From Candidatus Pollutiaquabacter sp. (GTDB lineage: Bacteria; Bacteroidota; Bacteroidia; AKYH767-A; 2013-40CM-41-45), in assembly GCA_903854075.1 (NCBI GenBank), contig CAINVI010000083.1:1-8813 (forward strand): a stretch of 8,813 nt of DNA, given 5' to 3'. A program made the translations under genes and the position numbers. The notes under the pieces were generated by a model that did not search any database, had not been told where the DNA came from, and saw only the letters and a program-made list of their open reading frames with translations. Below are positions 1 through 6,116 of the stretch, in pieces; within the stretch, counting starts at the first letter, position 1; each line of letters begins with the position of its first letter.

Positions 1-740
1 CTTCCGTCAGTTTCGCCCGCCACATAAATGGCGTTCTCCTCCGGATCGTCGTATTGCGTTGCTGCATTGAGATAAGGCAATTGTCCGCCGCCATTTCCAT
101 AAACTCTGATATGGCGGGGGTCGATATTGTCAGCATCCATTCCGATACTTTTCAGATACGAATAACTTAGGCGATATACACCGTTGTTTACGACAGCCAC
201 GCGGTACCAATTGCCGGATGCAAAGACACTGCTTCGGCGCATCATCCGGGCATTTTTGGCGGAGGACACAGCCGGTGTAGCTGTGGTGGAAAGTTCAAAC
301 TCAACAAGACGCTCGTAATTTCCTGTGGTTGTTCGCCGAAACGGATGAACTTTCACAGCGCCATAGTTTTTTTTCTTTTGTGTTACTGTAGCCGTTTCTA
401 ACTGGAATTCTGTGCTGATCGCTGCCAGATCCTGGATGCCGCGTAAATCACTTACTGTTTCCACGCGGATGATATTCAAGCGGGCGGATAATCCACCGGC
501 ACCGGCGGGCAATACGAACATCTCCTGATGAAAGGGTAACAAGTCATTGTCCAGAAAAGCGCCGTTGAAATACTGGTTGTAAAAACGCTCCTCGTTGGGA
601 AGTTTGGTTTCTTTTACCGGCTGCCAGTCTAGTTTAACACGTACCGATTCCCCGACAGGACGACTTTGAAAAGCATAGGTCGGACTGGTACAAAGCGTCA
701 GCAGGAGGGAGAGTAAAGTGAGAAACCGATGGAGGTTCAT
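1..740 (-). CDS. porU: Type IX secretion system sortase PorU, N-terminal part (cut by window edge)
   Basis: PorU is the C25-type cysteine peptidase on the cell surface that removes the C-terminal sorting domain of T9SS cargo and joins the cargo to its surface anchor. Reading from the ATG at 740 gives 246 open codons to the left edge. Residues 1-24 form a signal peptide: one Arg, then a Leu/Thr-rich core, ending near Tyr22-Ala-Phe. C17 lacks a good lipobox, so signal peptidase I cleavage is more likely than lipidation. Residues 30-150 match the N-terminal beta-rich propeptide region. Residues 174-246 carry the part I recognise best: ASGNWYRVAV, GVYRLSY, IDPRHIRVYGNGGG, then DDPEENAIYVAGE, which is the typical stretch before the gingipain-like domain. 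The catalytic His and Cys lie beyond the edge, so activity cannot be judged. It is divergent from the PorP/SprF and gldJ genes; porU is also close to gldJ in Flavobacterium. Family call is confident, from motifs only. Confidence 0.87.
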   Translation of the reverse strand, partial: MNLHRFLTLLSLLLTLCTSPTYAFQSRPVGESVRVKLDWQPVKETKLPNEERFYNQYFNGAFLDNDLLPFHQEMFVLPAGAGGLSARLNIIRVETVSDLRGIQDLAAISTEFQLETATVTQKKKNYGAVKVHPFRRTTTGNYERLVEFELSTTATPAVSSAKNARMMRRSSVFASGNWYRVAVVNNGVYRLSYSYLKSIGMDADNIDPRHIRVYGNGGGQLPYLNAATQYDDPEENAIYVAGETDG

Positions 741-800
741 GGAATCGTTCAGGTGTTTGGAGAAAACTTAACGAAAATCGTTCAGTTTTATTGATAATAA

Positions 801-808
801 CAAATTTA
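801..808 (-). promoter_or_regulatory. Candidate -7 element of the porU promoter
   Basis: The minus-strand sequence TAAATTTG is an exact match to the Bacteroidota -7 consensus TAnnTTTG. It would start transcription about 50-55 bases before the porU ATG. A clear TTTG -33 element is missing; the nearest candidate is TTTC (832-835, minus strand) at 23 bases, so this is moderate support only. In AT-rich DNA such a match can arise by chance. Confidence 0.42.
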
Positions 809-885
809 CCGCAAAAAAGATTATTTGAGCAGAAACCTTTAACTAGTCCCGTTTTGGTACAAAATAATTGGGTGTCCGGCAGGGT

Positions 886-893
886 TAATTTTG
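886..893 (+). promoter_or_regulatory. Candidate -7 element of the porP/sprF-like gene
   Basis: TAATTTTG matches the TAnnTTTG consensus exactly. It lies about 155 bases before the chosen ATG, implying a long leader. The TTG at 868-870 is only 15 bases upstream and the TTTG at 853-856 is 29 bases upstream, so neither has ideal spacing for a -33 element. I saw no better match nearer the gene; TATCTTGA at 1008-1015 is poorer. Confidence 0.3.
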
Positions 894-1047
894 TCATTTT
901 ACAAGCAAACAGATTATTTCTATTAAATTTTGATTAAAATTGTACAGTAATCTTACACGTAAAAGATTAGGGCTGAAGGTTTATGACCGGTAAGTACGAA
1001 ACTAAGCTATCTTGACTGTCGTATCATTCAGACCAAAACGCACACCA

Positions 1048-2001
1048 ATGTTGAGAAGAATTTTATTCGCACTCTTGTTGATTTTACCGGAACTGCTCCT
1101 GGCTCAGGATCCACAGTTTTCGCAGTTCTACGCCAATCCGATTTATCTCAATCCGGCATTTGCCGGTGCGCAGCGTTGTCCTCGGGTTAATTTGAACTAT
1201 CGAAACCAGTGGCCGGCACTTTCTGGAAACTTCATCACTTATACGGCTTCATACGACCAGCATGTTGATCCAATCGGTGGTTTAGGACTGATTGTAATGA
1301 ACGACAAGGCCGGGGAATCTACGCTGACCACCACCAGCGTGAGCGGCATTTACAGCTATCAATTGAACGTAACCCGCGAATTTTCCATTCGCGCAGGTTT
1401 TCAGGCGACCTATTTTCAAAAGAAAGTGGACTGGGATAAACTCACCTTCGGGGATATGATTGATCCGCGCTACGGATTCGTTTATCAGACACAGGAAATT
1501 CGTCCCAATGAAAATCGTTCTTTCTGGGATTTCTCCGCCGGACTTTTGGCGTACAGCAACCGTTTTTACGGTGGTATCTCGGCACATCACCTCACTGAAC
1601 CACAGGAGTTTTATATTAAAGAGGCTCCCGGTTCTGAACTTCCTATGAAAATAACGGCGCATGCCGGAGCAATCATTCCGTTGGGAGGTTCCCGCGATAA
1701 TTCAGTCTACATCTCACCAAATGTATTGTACCAGCAACAGCGTGATTTCAAGCAGTTTAACGTTGGTTTTTATGCAGCTAAAGCGCCGTTGATCGGTGGT
1801 GTTTGGTACCGCGGACAAGACTCCTTCATCGCGTTGGTGGGCCTCCAGCAAGGTATTTTCAAGTTTGGTTACAGTTACGATGTAACTGTTTCCAAGCTGT
1901 ATAACGCCTCTGCTGGCTCTCACGAATTGTCACTGGGACTCCTGTTCCCGTGTCATCCGAAGAAAAAGCGTTTCAGAACGATTAAATGCCCTTCCTTCTA
2001 A
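1048..2001 (+). CDS. PorP/SprF-family type IX secretion outer-membrane protein
   Basis: Members of this family are outer-membrane proteins of the T9SS. PorP works with PorK/L/M/N in secretion, and SprF-type paralogues are needed to export or anchor particular adhesins. The protein is 317 residues, normal for the family. Residues 1-19 are a signal peptide (RR, Leu-rich core, cleavage at LLLA/QDP). Residues 23-40 carry the family hallmark QFSQFYANPIYLNPAFAG. Alternating beta-strand-like segments follow, and the last 26 residues end in the typical basic, two-cysteine tail (C302, C314) FRTIKCPSF. A TTG-started reading frame begins at 1012, but the ATG at 1048 puts the signal peptide at the N-terminus and is preferred. 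gldJ follows after 74 bases but has its own promoter. I cannot tell core PorP from an SprF paralogue: no large adhesin gene is adjacent, which mildly favours a machinery role. Confidence 0.9.
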   Translation: MLRRILFALLLILPELLLAQDPQFSQFYANPIYLNPAFAGAQRCPRVNLNYRNQWPALSGNFITYTASYDQHVDPIGGLGLIVMNDKAGESTLTTTSVSGIYSYQLNVTREFSIRAGFQATYFQKKVDWDKLTFGDMIDPRYGFVYQTQEIRPNENRSFWDFSAGLLAYSNRFYGGISAHHLTEPQEFYIKEAPGSELPMKITAHAGAIIPLGGSRDNSVYISPNVLYQQQRDFKQFNVGFYAAKAPLIGGVWYRGQDSFIALVGLQQGIFKFGYSYDVTVSKLYNASAGSHELSLGLLFPCHPKKKRFRTIKCPSF

Positions 2002-2008
2002 TCAAAAA

Positions 2009-2039
2009 TTGGCTTATTTATTTAAAATAAATACATTTG
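2009..2039 (+). promoter_or_regulatory. gldJ promoter (TTG-N20-TACATTTG)
   Basis: This is the best promoter in the window. TTG (2009-2011) is followed by a 20-base spacer and TACATTTG (2032-2039), an exact match to the Bacteroidota -33/-7 architecture. Transcription would start near 2045, giving a leader of about 30 bases before the ATG at 2076. It overlaps the possible TTG start at 2037, arguing against that start. A 19-base AT palindrome fills most of the spacer. Confidence 0.72.
2015..2033. repeat. 19-base perfect AT-only palindrome in the gldJ promoter spacer
   Basis: TATTTATTT, one central A, then AAATAAATA: two perfectly inverted 9-base arms. The right arm ends on the first two bases of the -7 element, so a protein bound here would compete with sigma factor. 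It has no G or C, so it may also be just a flexible AT-rich spacer. Operator function is inference. Confidence 0.45.
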
Positions 2040-2075
2040 GCCTTCGTTTTTGCACTTAAACTAGCTAACCAACCA

Positions 2076-3530
2076 ATGAAGACCCTCTGGCGTCACGGCC
2101 TCGGACTGTTTTCTGCAGTCACCCTTCTGGCATCTTGTGGCCAAGAAAAATCCTCCGTTACCGGATGGAACTACAACGACCCTAAAAACGGTGGTTTTGA
2201 AGTAGCCCCTTATGATGAGCAAGAAACCGGTCCTGGTTTGGTGCTGATCGAAGGTGGTACCTTCACGATGGGCCGTACCGAGCAGGACATTACGGTCGAC
2301 TGGAATAACATTCCACGTCGTGTTACCGTGAGTTCGTTCTACATGGACGAGACTGAGGTAGCCAATGTTCACTACCTGGAATACCTGTATTGGACCACGC
2401 GTGTCTTTGGTGCCGACTATCCTGAAGTGTACAAAAAAGCACTTCCTGACACCTTGGTTTGGCGCGATAAACTCGGCTACAATGAGCCGCTTATTGAATT
2501 GTACCTGCGTCATCCTGCCTACCAGCAGTATCCTGTTGTTGGCGTGAACTGGTTACAGGCGACCGATTTCTGCGCATGGCGTACGGATCGTGTCAATGAG
2601 CAAATTATGGTCCGAGAAGGCATCCTTCGTGTGAATCCAAATCAGATTAACGAGGATAATTTCAATACCGACGCATACCTGGCCGGACAGTACGAGGGCA
2701 TGGTGAAAAGCGATCTGATGGATCTTAATCCTAGTTCAGGTACTAACGGTACCCGCAAGGTTCGTATGGAAGACGGCATTCTTCTTCCGCGCTACCGACT
2801 CCCGACCGAAGCTGAATGGGAATACGCAGCACTTTCGCAAATCGGAAACACCGTTTATGAGCGCGTTACCGACCGTCGTCAATACCCGTGGAATGGTCAC
2901 GTTATGCGTAACGGTGATGATAAATATAAAGGCCAAATGTTGGCCAACTATAAGCGCGGACGAGGTGACAATATGGGTACCGCCGGCTTCTTGAACGATA
3001 ACGCTGATCGTCCTGCACCTGTACATTCATTCTGGCCTAACGATTACGGTCTGTATTGCATGGCCGGTAACGTCAACGAGTGGGTAATGGATATTTATCG
3101 TCCATTGTCTCACGAGGACAAAGCCGACTTCAACCCGTACCGTGGTAACGTTTTCCAGACCCAGGTGCGTGATGAAGAAGGTACTATCATTGAAAAAGAC
3201 AGTCTTGGACGTGTTCCTATGCGTGATGTAACGCCGGAAGAAAACGTAGATCGCCGTAATTATACCACAGCTGACAACAAAAATTTCCTTGATGCAGATG
3301 AGGCAGATTATATCCGCTACGACTACGGTGCGACTAGCATGATCAATGACAAGGCGCGCGTATACAAAGGCGGATCATGGCGCGACCGCGCGTACTGGTG
3401 TTCGCCGGGGACCCGTCGTTTCCTCGATCAGGAGCAACGTACGGATGATATCGGTTTCCGTTGTGCCATGGCACGCGTTGGTAGTCCGGTTGGACTCGGC
3501 GCTAAGCCACAAACTAAGATCAAACGATAA
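2076..3530 (+). CDS. gldJ: Gliding motility / type IX secretion lipoprotein GldJ
   Basis: GldJ is a membrane lipoprotein needed for gliding and T9SS function; in Flavobacterium its loss destabilises GldK. The product is 484 residues. Residues 1-21 form a lipoprotein signal with lipobox LLASC and lipidated C21. An FGE-sulfatase-like domain spans about 55-470: LIEGGTFTMG (57-66), DWNNIPRRVTVSSFYMDETE (75-94), the GldJ-typical YLYW and KALPDTLVWRDKLGYNEP segment (103-138), HPAYQQYPVVGVNW (146-159), CAWRTDRVNE (166-175), then RLPTEAEWEYA, NVNEWVMD, GGSWRD and IGFRCA. These middle segments and SLGRVPMRDVTPEEN separate GldJ from GldK. FGE enzymes use two cysteines after GGSW; here D437 replaces the first and C442 matches the second, so a structural role is expected. 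The ATG at 2076 is preferred over an in-frame TTG at 2037, which lies inside the promoter. Arginine codons are all CGN, mostly CGT, suggesting high expression. Confidence 0.92.
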   Translation: MKTLWRHGLGLFSAVTLLASCGQEKSSVTGWNYNDPKNGGFEVAPYDEQETGPGLVLIEGGTFTMGRTEQDITVDWNNIPRRVTVSSFYMDETEVANVHYLEYLYWTTRVFGADYPEVYKKALPDTLVWRDKLGYNEPLIELYLRHPAYQQYPVVGVNWLQATDFCAWRTDRVNEQIMVREGILRVNPNQINEDNFNTDAYLAGQYEGMVKSDLMDLNPSSGTNGTRKVRMEDGILLPRYRLPTEAEWEYAALSQIGNTVYERVTDRRQYPWNGHVMRNGDDKYKGQMLANYKRGRGDNMGTAGFLNDNADRPAPVHSFWPNDYGLYCMAGNVNEWVMDIYRPLSHEDKADFNPYRGNVFQTQVRDEEGTIIEKDSLGRVPMRDVTPEENVDRRNYTTADNKNFLDADEADYIRYDYGATSMINDKARVYKGGSWRDRAYWCSPGTRRFLDQEQRTDDIGFRCAMARVGSPVGLGAKPQTKIKR

Positions 3531-3549
3531 AATATTCCTATCAACTAGT

Positions 3550-3581
3550 AAAAAGCCGTTTCGAGAGAAGCGGCTTTTTTT
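3550..3581 (+). terminator. Intrinsic terminator after gldJ
   Basis: A hairpin with arms 3550-3562 and 3567-3579 forms up to 13 pairs: AAAAAGCCG against CGGCTTTTT, extended by TTTC against GAAG with one G-T pair. The four-base loop GAGA is of the stable GNRA type. A run of seven T follows the GC-rich stem (3575-3581), 19 bases after the gldJ stop. A-runs on the other side mean it could also work weakly for leftward transcripts. Confidence 0.87.
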
Positions 3582-3639
3582 ATGACACTACTATTTATTA
3601 GATGAAACAAATCAGCGCTTCTGATGGACGCTATAAAAT

Positions 3640-3723
3640 GTTGTAGTGAATCTGTTGGATAGAGAGAGCCCTTGGGTCCCAATATTTGACAGAAATCGTG
3701 AACGGTTGTATTGAATCTGTAGG
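3640..3723 (+). repeat. Pair of 19-base imperfect direct repeats
   Basis: GTTGTAGTGAATCTGTTGG (3640-3658) recurs as GTTGTATTGAATCTGTAGG (3705-3723), 17 of 19 identical and 65 bases apart start to start. The flanks do not match, so this is not a simple longer duplication. It has no obvious promoter or coding explanation and sits between two terminators. Confidence 0.5.
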
Positions 3724-3750
3724 GCGGGGATAATTCAGTTGATCCGGTAC

Positions 3751-3787
3751 AAAAAAAACGTCCCGCTAGTTAGAGGTGCGGGACGTT
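3751..3787 (-). terminator. Intrinsic terminator of the amino acid permease gene
   Basis: Read on the minus strand, AACGTCCCGC pairs perfectly with GCGGGACGTT (plus-strand arms 3757-3766 and 3778-3787) around an 11-base loop. It is followed by an uninterrupted T run (eight A at 3751-3758 on the plus strand, partly shared with the stem). It begins 26 bases after the permease stop codon. Confidence 0.87.
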
Positions 3788-3813
3788 GATCAACTGTGTT
3801 GGTGTTGGCTTGT

Positions 3814-5175
3814 TCAGGCCAATCGACTTCGTTTGAAGAGATAGTAAACAGGAACACCGACAAGTACGATGGTGAGGCCATATAGGCAATACTCTTTGTT
3901 GTAAATGAACATTACACATGCCACCCATGCCGCCAGTAAAATATAGATGGCCGGCAATACAGGATAGCCGAAAGCTTTGTACGGACGTTCCATATCGGGC
4001 CGCTTGAAACGAAGTACGAAGAGTCCTATGATAGTTAAAACATAAAATATCATCACTACGAACATGATATAGTCGAGGAGACTACCATACGTACCGGAGA
4101 AACATAATAGCGAGGCCCAGATACATTGAATGATCAAGGCATTGGCGGGTACGTTGTTCTTGTTAAGTTTGCCGGCTGATTTGAAAAAATAACCGTCTTG
4201 CGACATGGCGTAATAAACGCGACCTGCAGTAAAAATGATGCCGTTCAGGCAGCCGAACGTTGAGACCATGATCATGGCCGCCATAAAGAACTTACCCTTT
4301 TCGCCCAATATGGTCTGCATGAGTAAGGTCGCAACACGGTCGTTTTCGGCGGTGGAAATGGATTCGATAGGAAGCACGTAGAGATAAACTACATTGGCCA
4401 GAATATAAAGTAGTAATACACTGGTCGTTCCCATGAAAAGCGATAAGGGAAGGTTGCGTTGCGGACGATCTACTTCTCCGGCAGTGTAAGTGATATTATT
4501 CCAGGCATCGGCGGAAAAAAGCGCCCCGGTCATAGCTGCACCGAAAACGCCAATGGTTCCCCAGTCGATATGTTCCGGAAAAGCAGGGGTGAAATGCGAC
4601 CAGTCACCTAAGCCGTTTATGCCGAACCAAAACCCTAAGACAATCAATAGAAGCAGGGCGAGGATCTTAGAAATGGTAAAGATATTCTGCAGAAAAGCAC
4701 TGGATTTTACTTCCCGGAAATTGTAGAAGGTGAGTGAAATAACGACGACCACTGCCAGTAATTGCTGCGTATTGATTTTCAGTCCGGACAAACTGAACAA
4801 GACATTATCGCCGGAAACGGACGGAAAGAAAACGCCGGTGAACTTGGCAAAAGCGACAGCAACGGCTGCGATGGTTCCCGTTTGAATGACCGTAAATAAG
4901 GCCCATCCGTACAAGAAACCGTACAATGGTCCGAAAGCTTCCTTTAAATAAACATACTGTCCACCGGCTTTCGGCATAGCCGCCGCCAGTTCACCGTAGC
5001 TTAATGCTCCTAGTACCGTTATTATGGCGGTTAATATCCACGCCATCATTAGAAAGCCTGGCGAAAGTGAAACATCCCTGGCAATTCCGGCAGAAACGAT
5101 AAAGATACCGGAGCCTATCATTGAACCAGCAATGATGGTGGTGGAATCCAACAGGGATAATTTTCGTGTTGACAT
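3814..5175 (-). CDS. APC-superfamily amino acid permease (LAT/SLC7-like)
   Basis: This is a 453-residue inner-membrane protein of the amino acid-polyamine-organocation superfamily, which carries amino acids by proton symport or exchange. About 12 hydrophobic segments are visible, normal in number and length. Hallmarks: GSMIGSGIF in the first helix (17-25), the unwound substrate-binding segment of the fold; GELAAAMPKAGGQYVYL after the second (61-77); FSADAWNNITYTAGEVDRP in the sixth (220-238), which resembles the LAT/SLC7 signature; and RPYKAFGYP in the loop before helix 11 (397-405). It resembles LAT-type exchangers such as the SteT group, but substrate cannot be read from sequence. A start at 5214 would add 13 polar and mixed residues; the ATG at 5175 puts the usual short basic tail before helix 1 and is preferred. 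It is monocistronic here, divergent from pyrF, and ends at its own terminator. Confidence 0.88.
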   Translation of the reverse strand: MSTRKLSLLDSTTIIAGSMIGSGIFIVSAGIARDVSLSPGFLMMAWILTAIITVLGALSYGELAAAMPKAGGQYVYLKEAFGPLYGFLYGWALFTVIQTGTIAAVAVAFAKFTGVFFPSVSGDNVLFSLSGLKINTQQLLAVVVVISLTFYNFREVKSSAFLQNIFTISKILALLLLIVLGFWFGINGLGDWSHFTPAFPEHIDWGTIGVFGAAMTGALFSADAWNNITYTAGEVDRPQRNLPLSLFMGTTSVLLLYILANVVYLYVLPIESISTAENDRVATLLMQTILGEKGKFFMAAMIMVSTFGCLNGIIFTAGRVYYAMSQDGYFFKSAGKLNKNNVPANALIIQCIWASLLCFSGTYGSLLDYIMFVVMIFYVLTIIGLFVLRFKRPDMERPYKAFGYPVLPAIYILLAAWVACVMFIYNKEYCLYGLTIVLVGVPVYYLFKRSRLA

Positions 5176-5230
5176 AGGGTTATGATTATAAGGGTTGATT
5201 ACAAATAAACACAAAACCGACGACTAGTTG

Positions 5231-5238
5231 TATCTTTA
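5231..5238 (+). promoter_or_regulatory. Candidate -7 element of the pyrF promoter
   Basis: TATCTTTA matches five of the six fixed positions of TAnnTTTG and ends only five bases before the pyrF ATG. Transcription would begin at or next to the start codon, giving a leaderless or nearly leaderless message. No TTTG -33 element is visible at the right spacing, so support is moderate. Confidence 0.42.
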
Positions 5239-5243
5239 CGGCC

Positions 5244-6068
5244 ATGACGCGTCAGGAACTTATTCACCGTATACAGCAGAAGTCAACGTTCTTATGTGTC
5301 GGCCTGGATCCGGATCTCTCTAAGTTGCCGGTTCATTTTCGCGATGCAACGGATCCGATTGCTGATTTCTGCTGCGAAATAGTAGATGCAACCCGCCAGT
5401 ATTGTGTTGCCTATAAACCTAACCTTGCTTTTTTTGAACAATTCGGAACTGCCGGTTGGGCTTCGCTGCAAAAAGTGATGGATTATATCGGTTCGGAACA
5501 TTTTATCATTGCGGATGCTAAGCGCGGCGATATTGGCAATACAGCAACGATGTATGCTAACGCTTTCTTTCGTCAACTCAAAGCGGATGCGGTAACAGTT
5601 GCGCCTTATATGGGGAGCGATTCGGTGTTGCCGTTTCTGGCATTTCCCGGTAAGTGGGCCGTAGTGCTGGCGCTAACCAGTAATAAAGGAAGTGCCGATT
5701 TTCAGCTCCTGCAAGTCAACGATGGTTCCCGAGAGCAACTTTATGAGCACGTGCTGAAAGTAAGTGCGGCTTGGGGAAGCCCGGAAAACATGATGTACGT
5801 GGTGGGAGCAACTCATCCTGCTGCTTTCGCACGTGTCCGCGAAATAGTTCCACACCATTTTTTACTTGTGCCGGGCGTCGGCGCTCAAGGCGGTGACCTT
5901 GATGAAGTAGCGCGTTACGGCATGAATGATGACTGCGGCTTACTGGTGAATTCTTCCCGGCAGATTCTATATGCTTCATCCGGCGCCGATTTTGCTTCAA
6001 AAGCCCGCACCGAAGCAGAGAAAATGCAGCAGCAGATGGCCCGTTTGCTGGAAATACGCTTTAAGTAA
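5244..6068 (+). CDS. pyrF: Orotidine 5'-phosphate decarboxylase (type 2)
   Basis: PyrF carries out the last step of de novo UMP synthesis, decarboxylating orotidine 5'-monophosphate to UMP in the cytoplasm. The 274-residue length is that of the longer type 2 enzymes, above the roughly 230-245 of the E. coli type. Motifs in order: FLCVGLDPDLSKLP (16-29), the substrate-binding AYKPN with K58 (56-60), the catalytic signature DAKRGDIGNTA (91-101) with D91, K93 and D96 forming the charged catalytic network, VAPYMGSDS (119-127), GATHP (188-192), PGVGAQGGD (210-218) and NSSRQ (236-240), whose R239 is expected to bind the substrate phosphate. All key residues are present. The ATG at 5244 gives the family-typical N-terminus and no earlier start fits. 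It is divergent from the permease and 48 bases upstream of the DUF2851 gene, with no other pyrimidine gene nearby. Confidence 0.95.
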   Translation: MTRQELIHRIQQKSTFLCVGLDPDLSKLPVHFRDATDPIADFCCEIVDATRQYCVAYKPNLAFFEQFGTAGWASLQKVMDYIGSEHFIIADAKRGDIGNTATMYANAFFRQLKADAVTVAPYMGSDSVLPFLAFPGKWAVVLALTSNKGSADFQLLQVNDGSREQLYEHVLKVSAAWGSPENMMYVVGATHPAAFARVREIVPHHFLLVPGVGAQGGDLDEVARYGMNDDCGLLVNSSRQILYASSGADFASKARTEAEKMQQQMARLLEIRFK

Positions 6069-6091
6069 ATTTCATCGTCGTTTTAGGAAGG

Positions 6092-6099
6092 GATCTTTG
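6092..6099 (+). promoter_or_regulatory. Weak candidate -7 element before the DUF2851 gene
   Basis: GATCTTTG differs from TAnnTTTG at the first base only and ends 17 bases before the preferred ATG (6117). No -33 element was found. If used, it would start transcription after the GTG codon at 6099, supporting the ATG start. The gene may instead be read through from pyrF. Confidence 0.3.
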
Positions 6100-6116
6100 T
6101 GGCCGTGAATACTGCC

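Larger units (their letters stand above)
741..1047. other. AT-rich divergent intergenic region, porU / porP-sprF
   Basis: This 307-base stretch separates two divergent T9SS genes and holds no convincing gene. It contains perfect matches to the Bacteroidota -7 element TAnnTTTG on both strands: TAAATTTG on the minus strand (801-808) and TAATTTTG on the plus strand (886-893). The 10-mer AATCGTTCAG is repeated directly at 743-752 and 776-785. Two related AT-rich blocks, around 811-827 and 905-919, share AGATTATTT. An 88-codon minus-strand reading frame (634-897) overlaps the porU start in another frame and its product resembles nothing, so I treat it as chance. Confidence 0.7.
3531..3813. other. 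Convergent spacer between gldJ and the permease gene
   Basis: This 283-base gap separates two converging genes and contains a terminator for each (3550-3581 plus, 3751-3787 minus). Between them, 3582-3750 has no supported gene; the only ATG-started frame on the plus strand that I noticed is 14 codons (3602). It does contain an imperfect direct repeat, listed separately. I see no tRNA-like or transposon-end structure. Confidence 0.65.

Noticed and set aside
634..897. An 87-residue minus-strand reading frame spanning the porU start and the divergent region
   Set aside because: It lies in a different frame from porU, overlaps its signal peptide, has no recognisable motif, and much of it is intergenic AT-rich sequence.
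1012..1047. TTG start at 1012 for the PorP/SprF-family protein
   Set aside because: It would put twelve polar and basic residues before the signal peptide; the ATG at 1048 gives a normal one.
2037..2075. TTG start at 2037 for GldJ
   Set aside because: The codon lies inside the -7 element TACATTTG and would displace the lipoprotein signal by thirteen residues.
1282..2513. Minus-strand reading frames opposite the PorP/SprF-family gene and gldJ
   Set aside because: They mirror strongly conserved coding sequence, have no family motifs, and their composition is what antisense frames of such genes give.
3346..3585. 79-codon plus-strand frame overlapping the end of gldJ and its terminator
   Set aside because: It is a frame-shifted shadow of gldJ, and its 3' end would be read out of a transcription terminator.
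3602..3646. Small plus-strand reading frame of 14 codons between the two terminators
   Set aside because: Too short, no promoter or start context, and no recognisable peptide.
6099..6116. GTG starts at 6099 and 6105 for the DUF2851 protein
   Set aside because: The family N-terminus begins at the ATG at 6117, and a -7-like element overlaps the first GTG.
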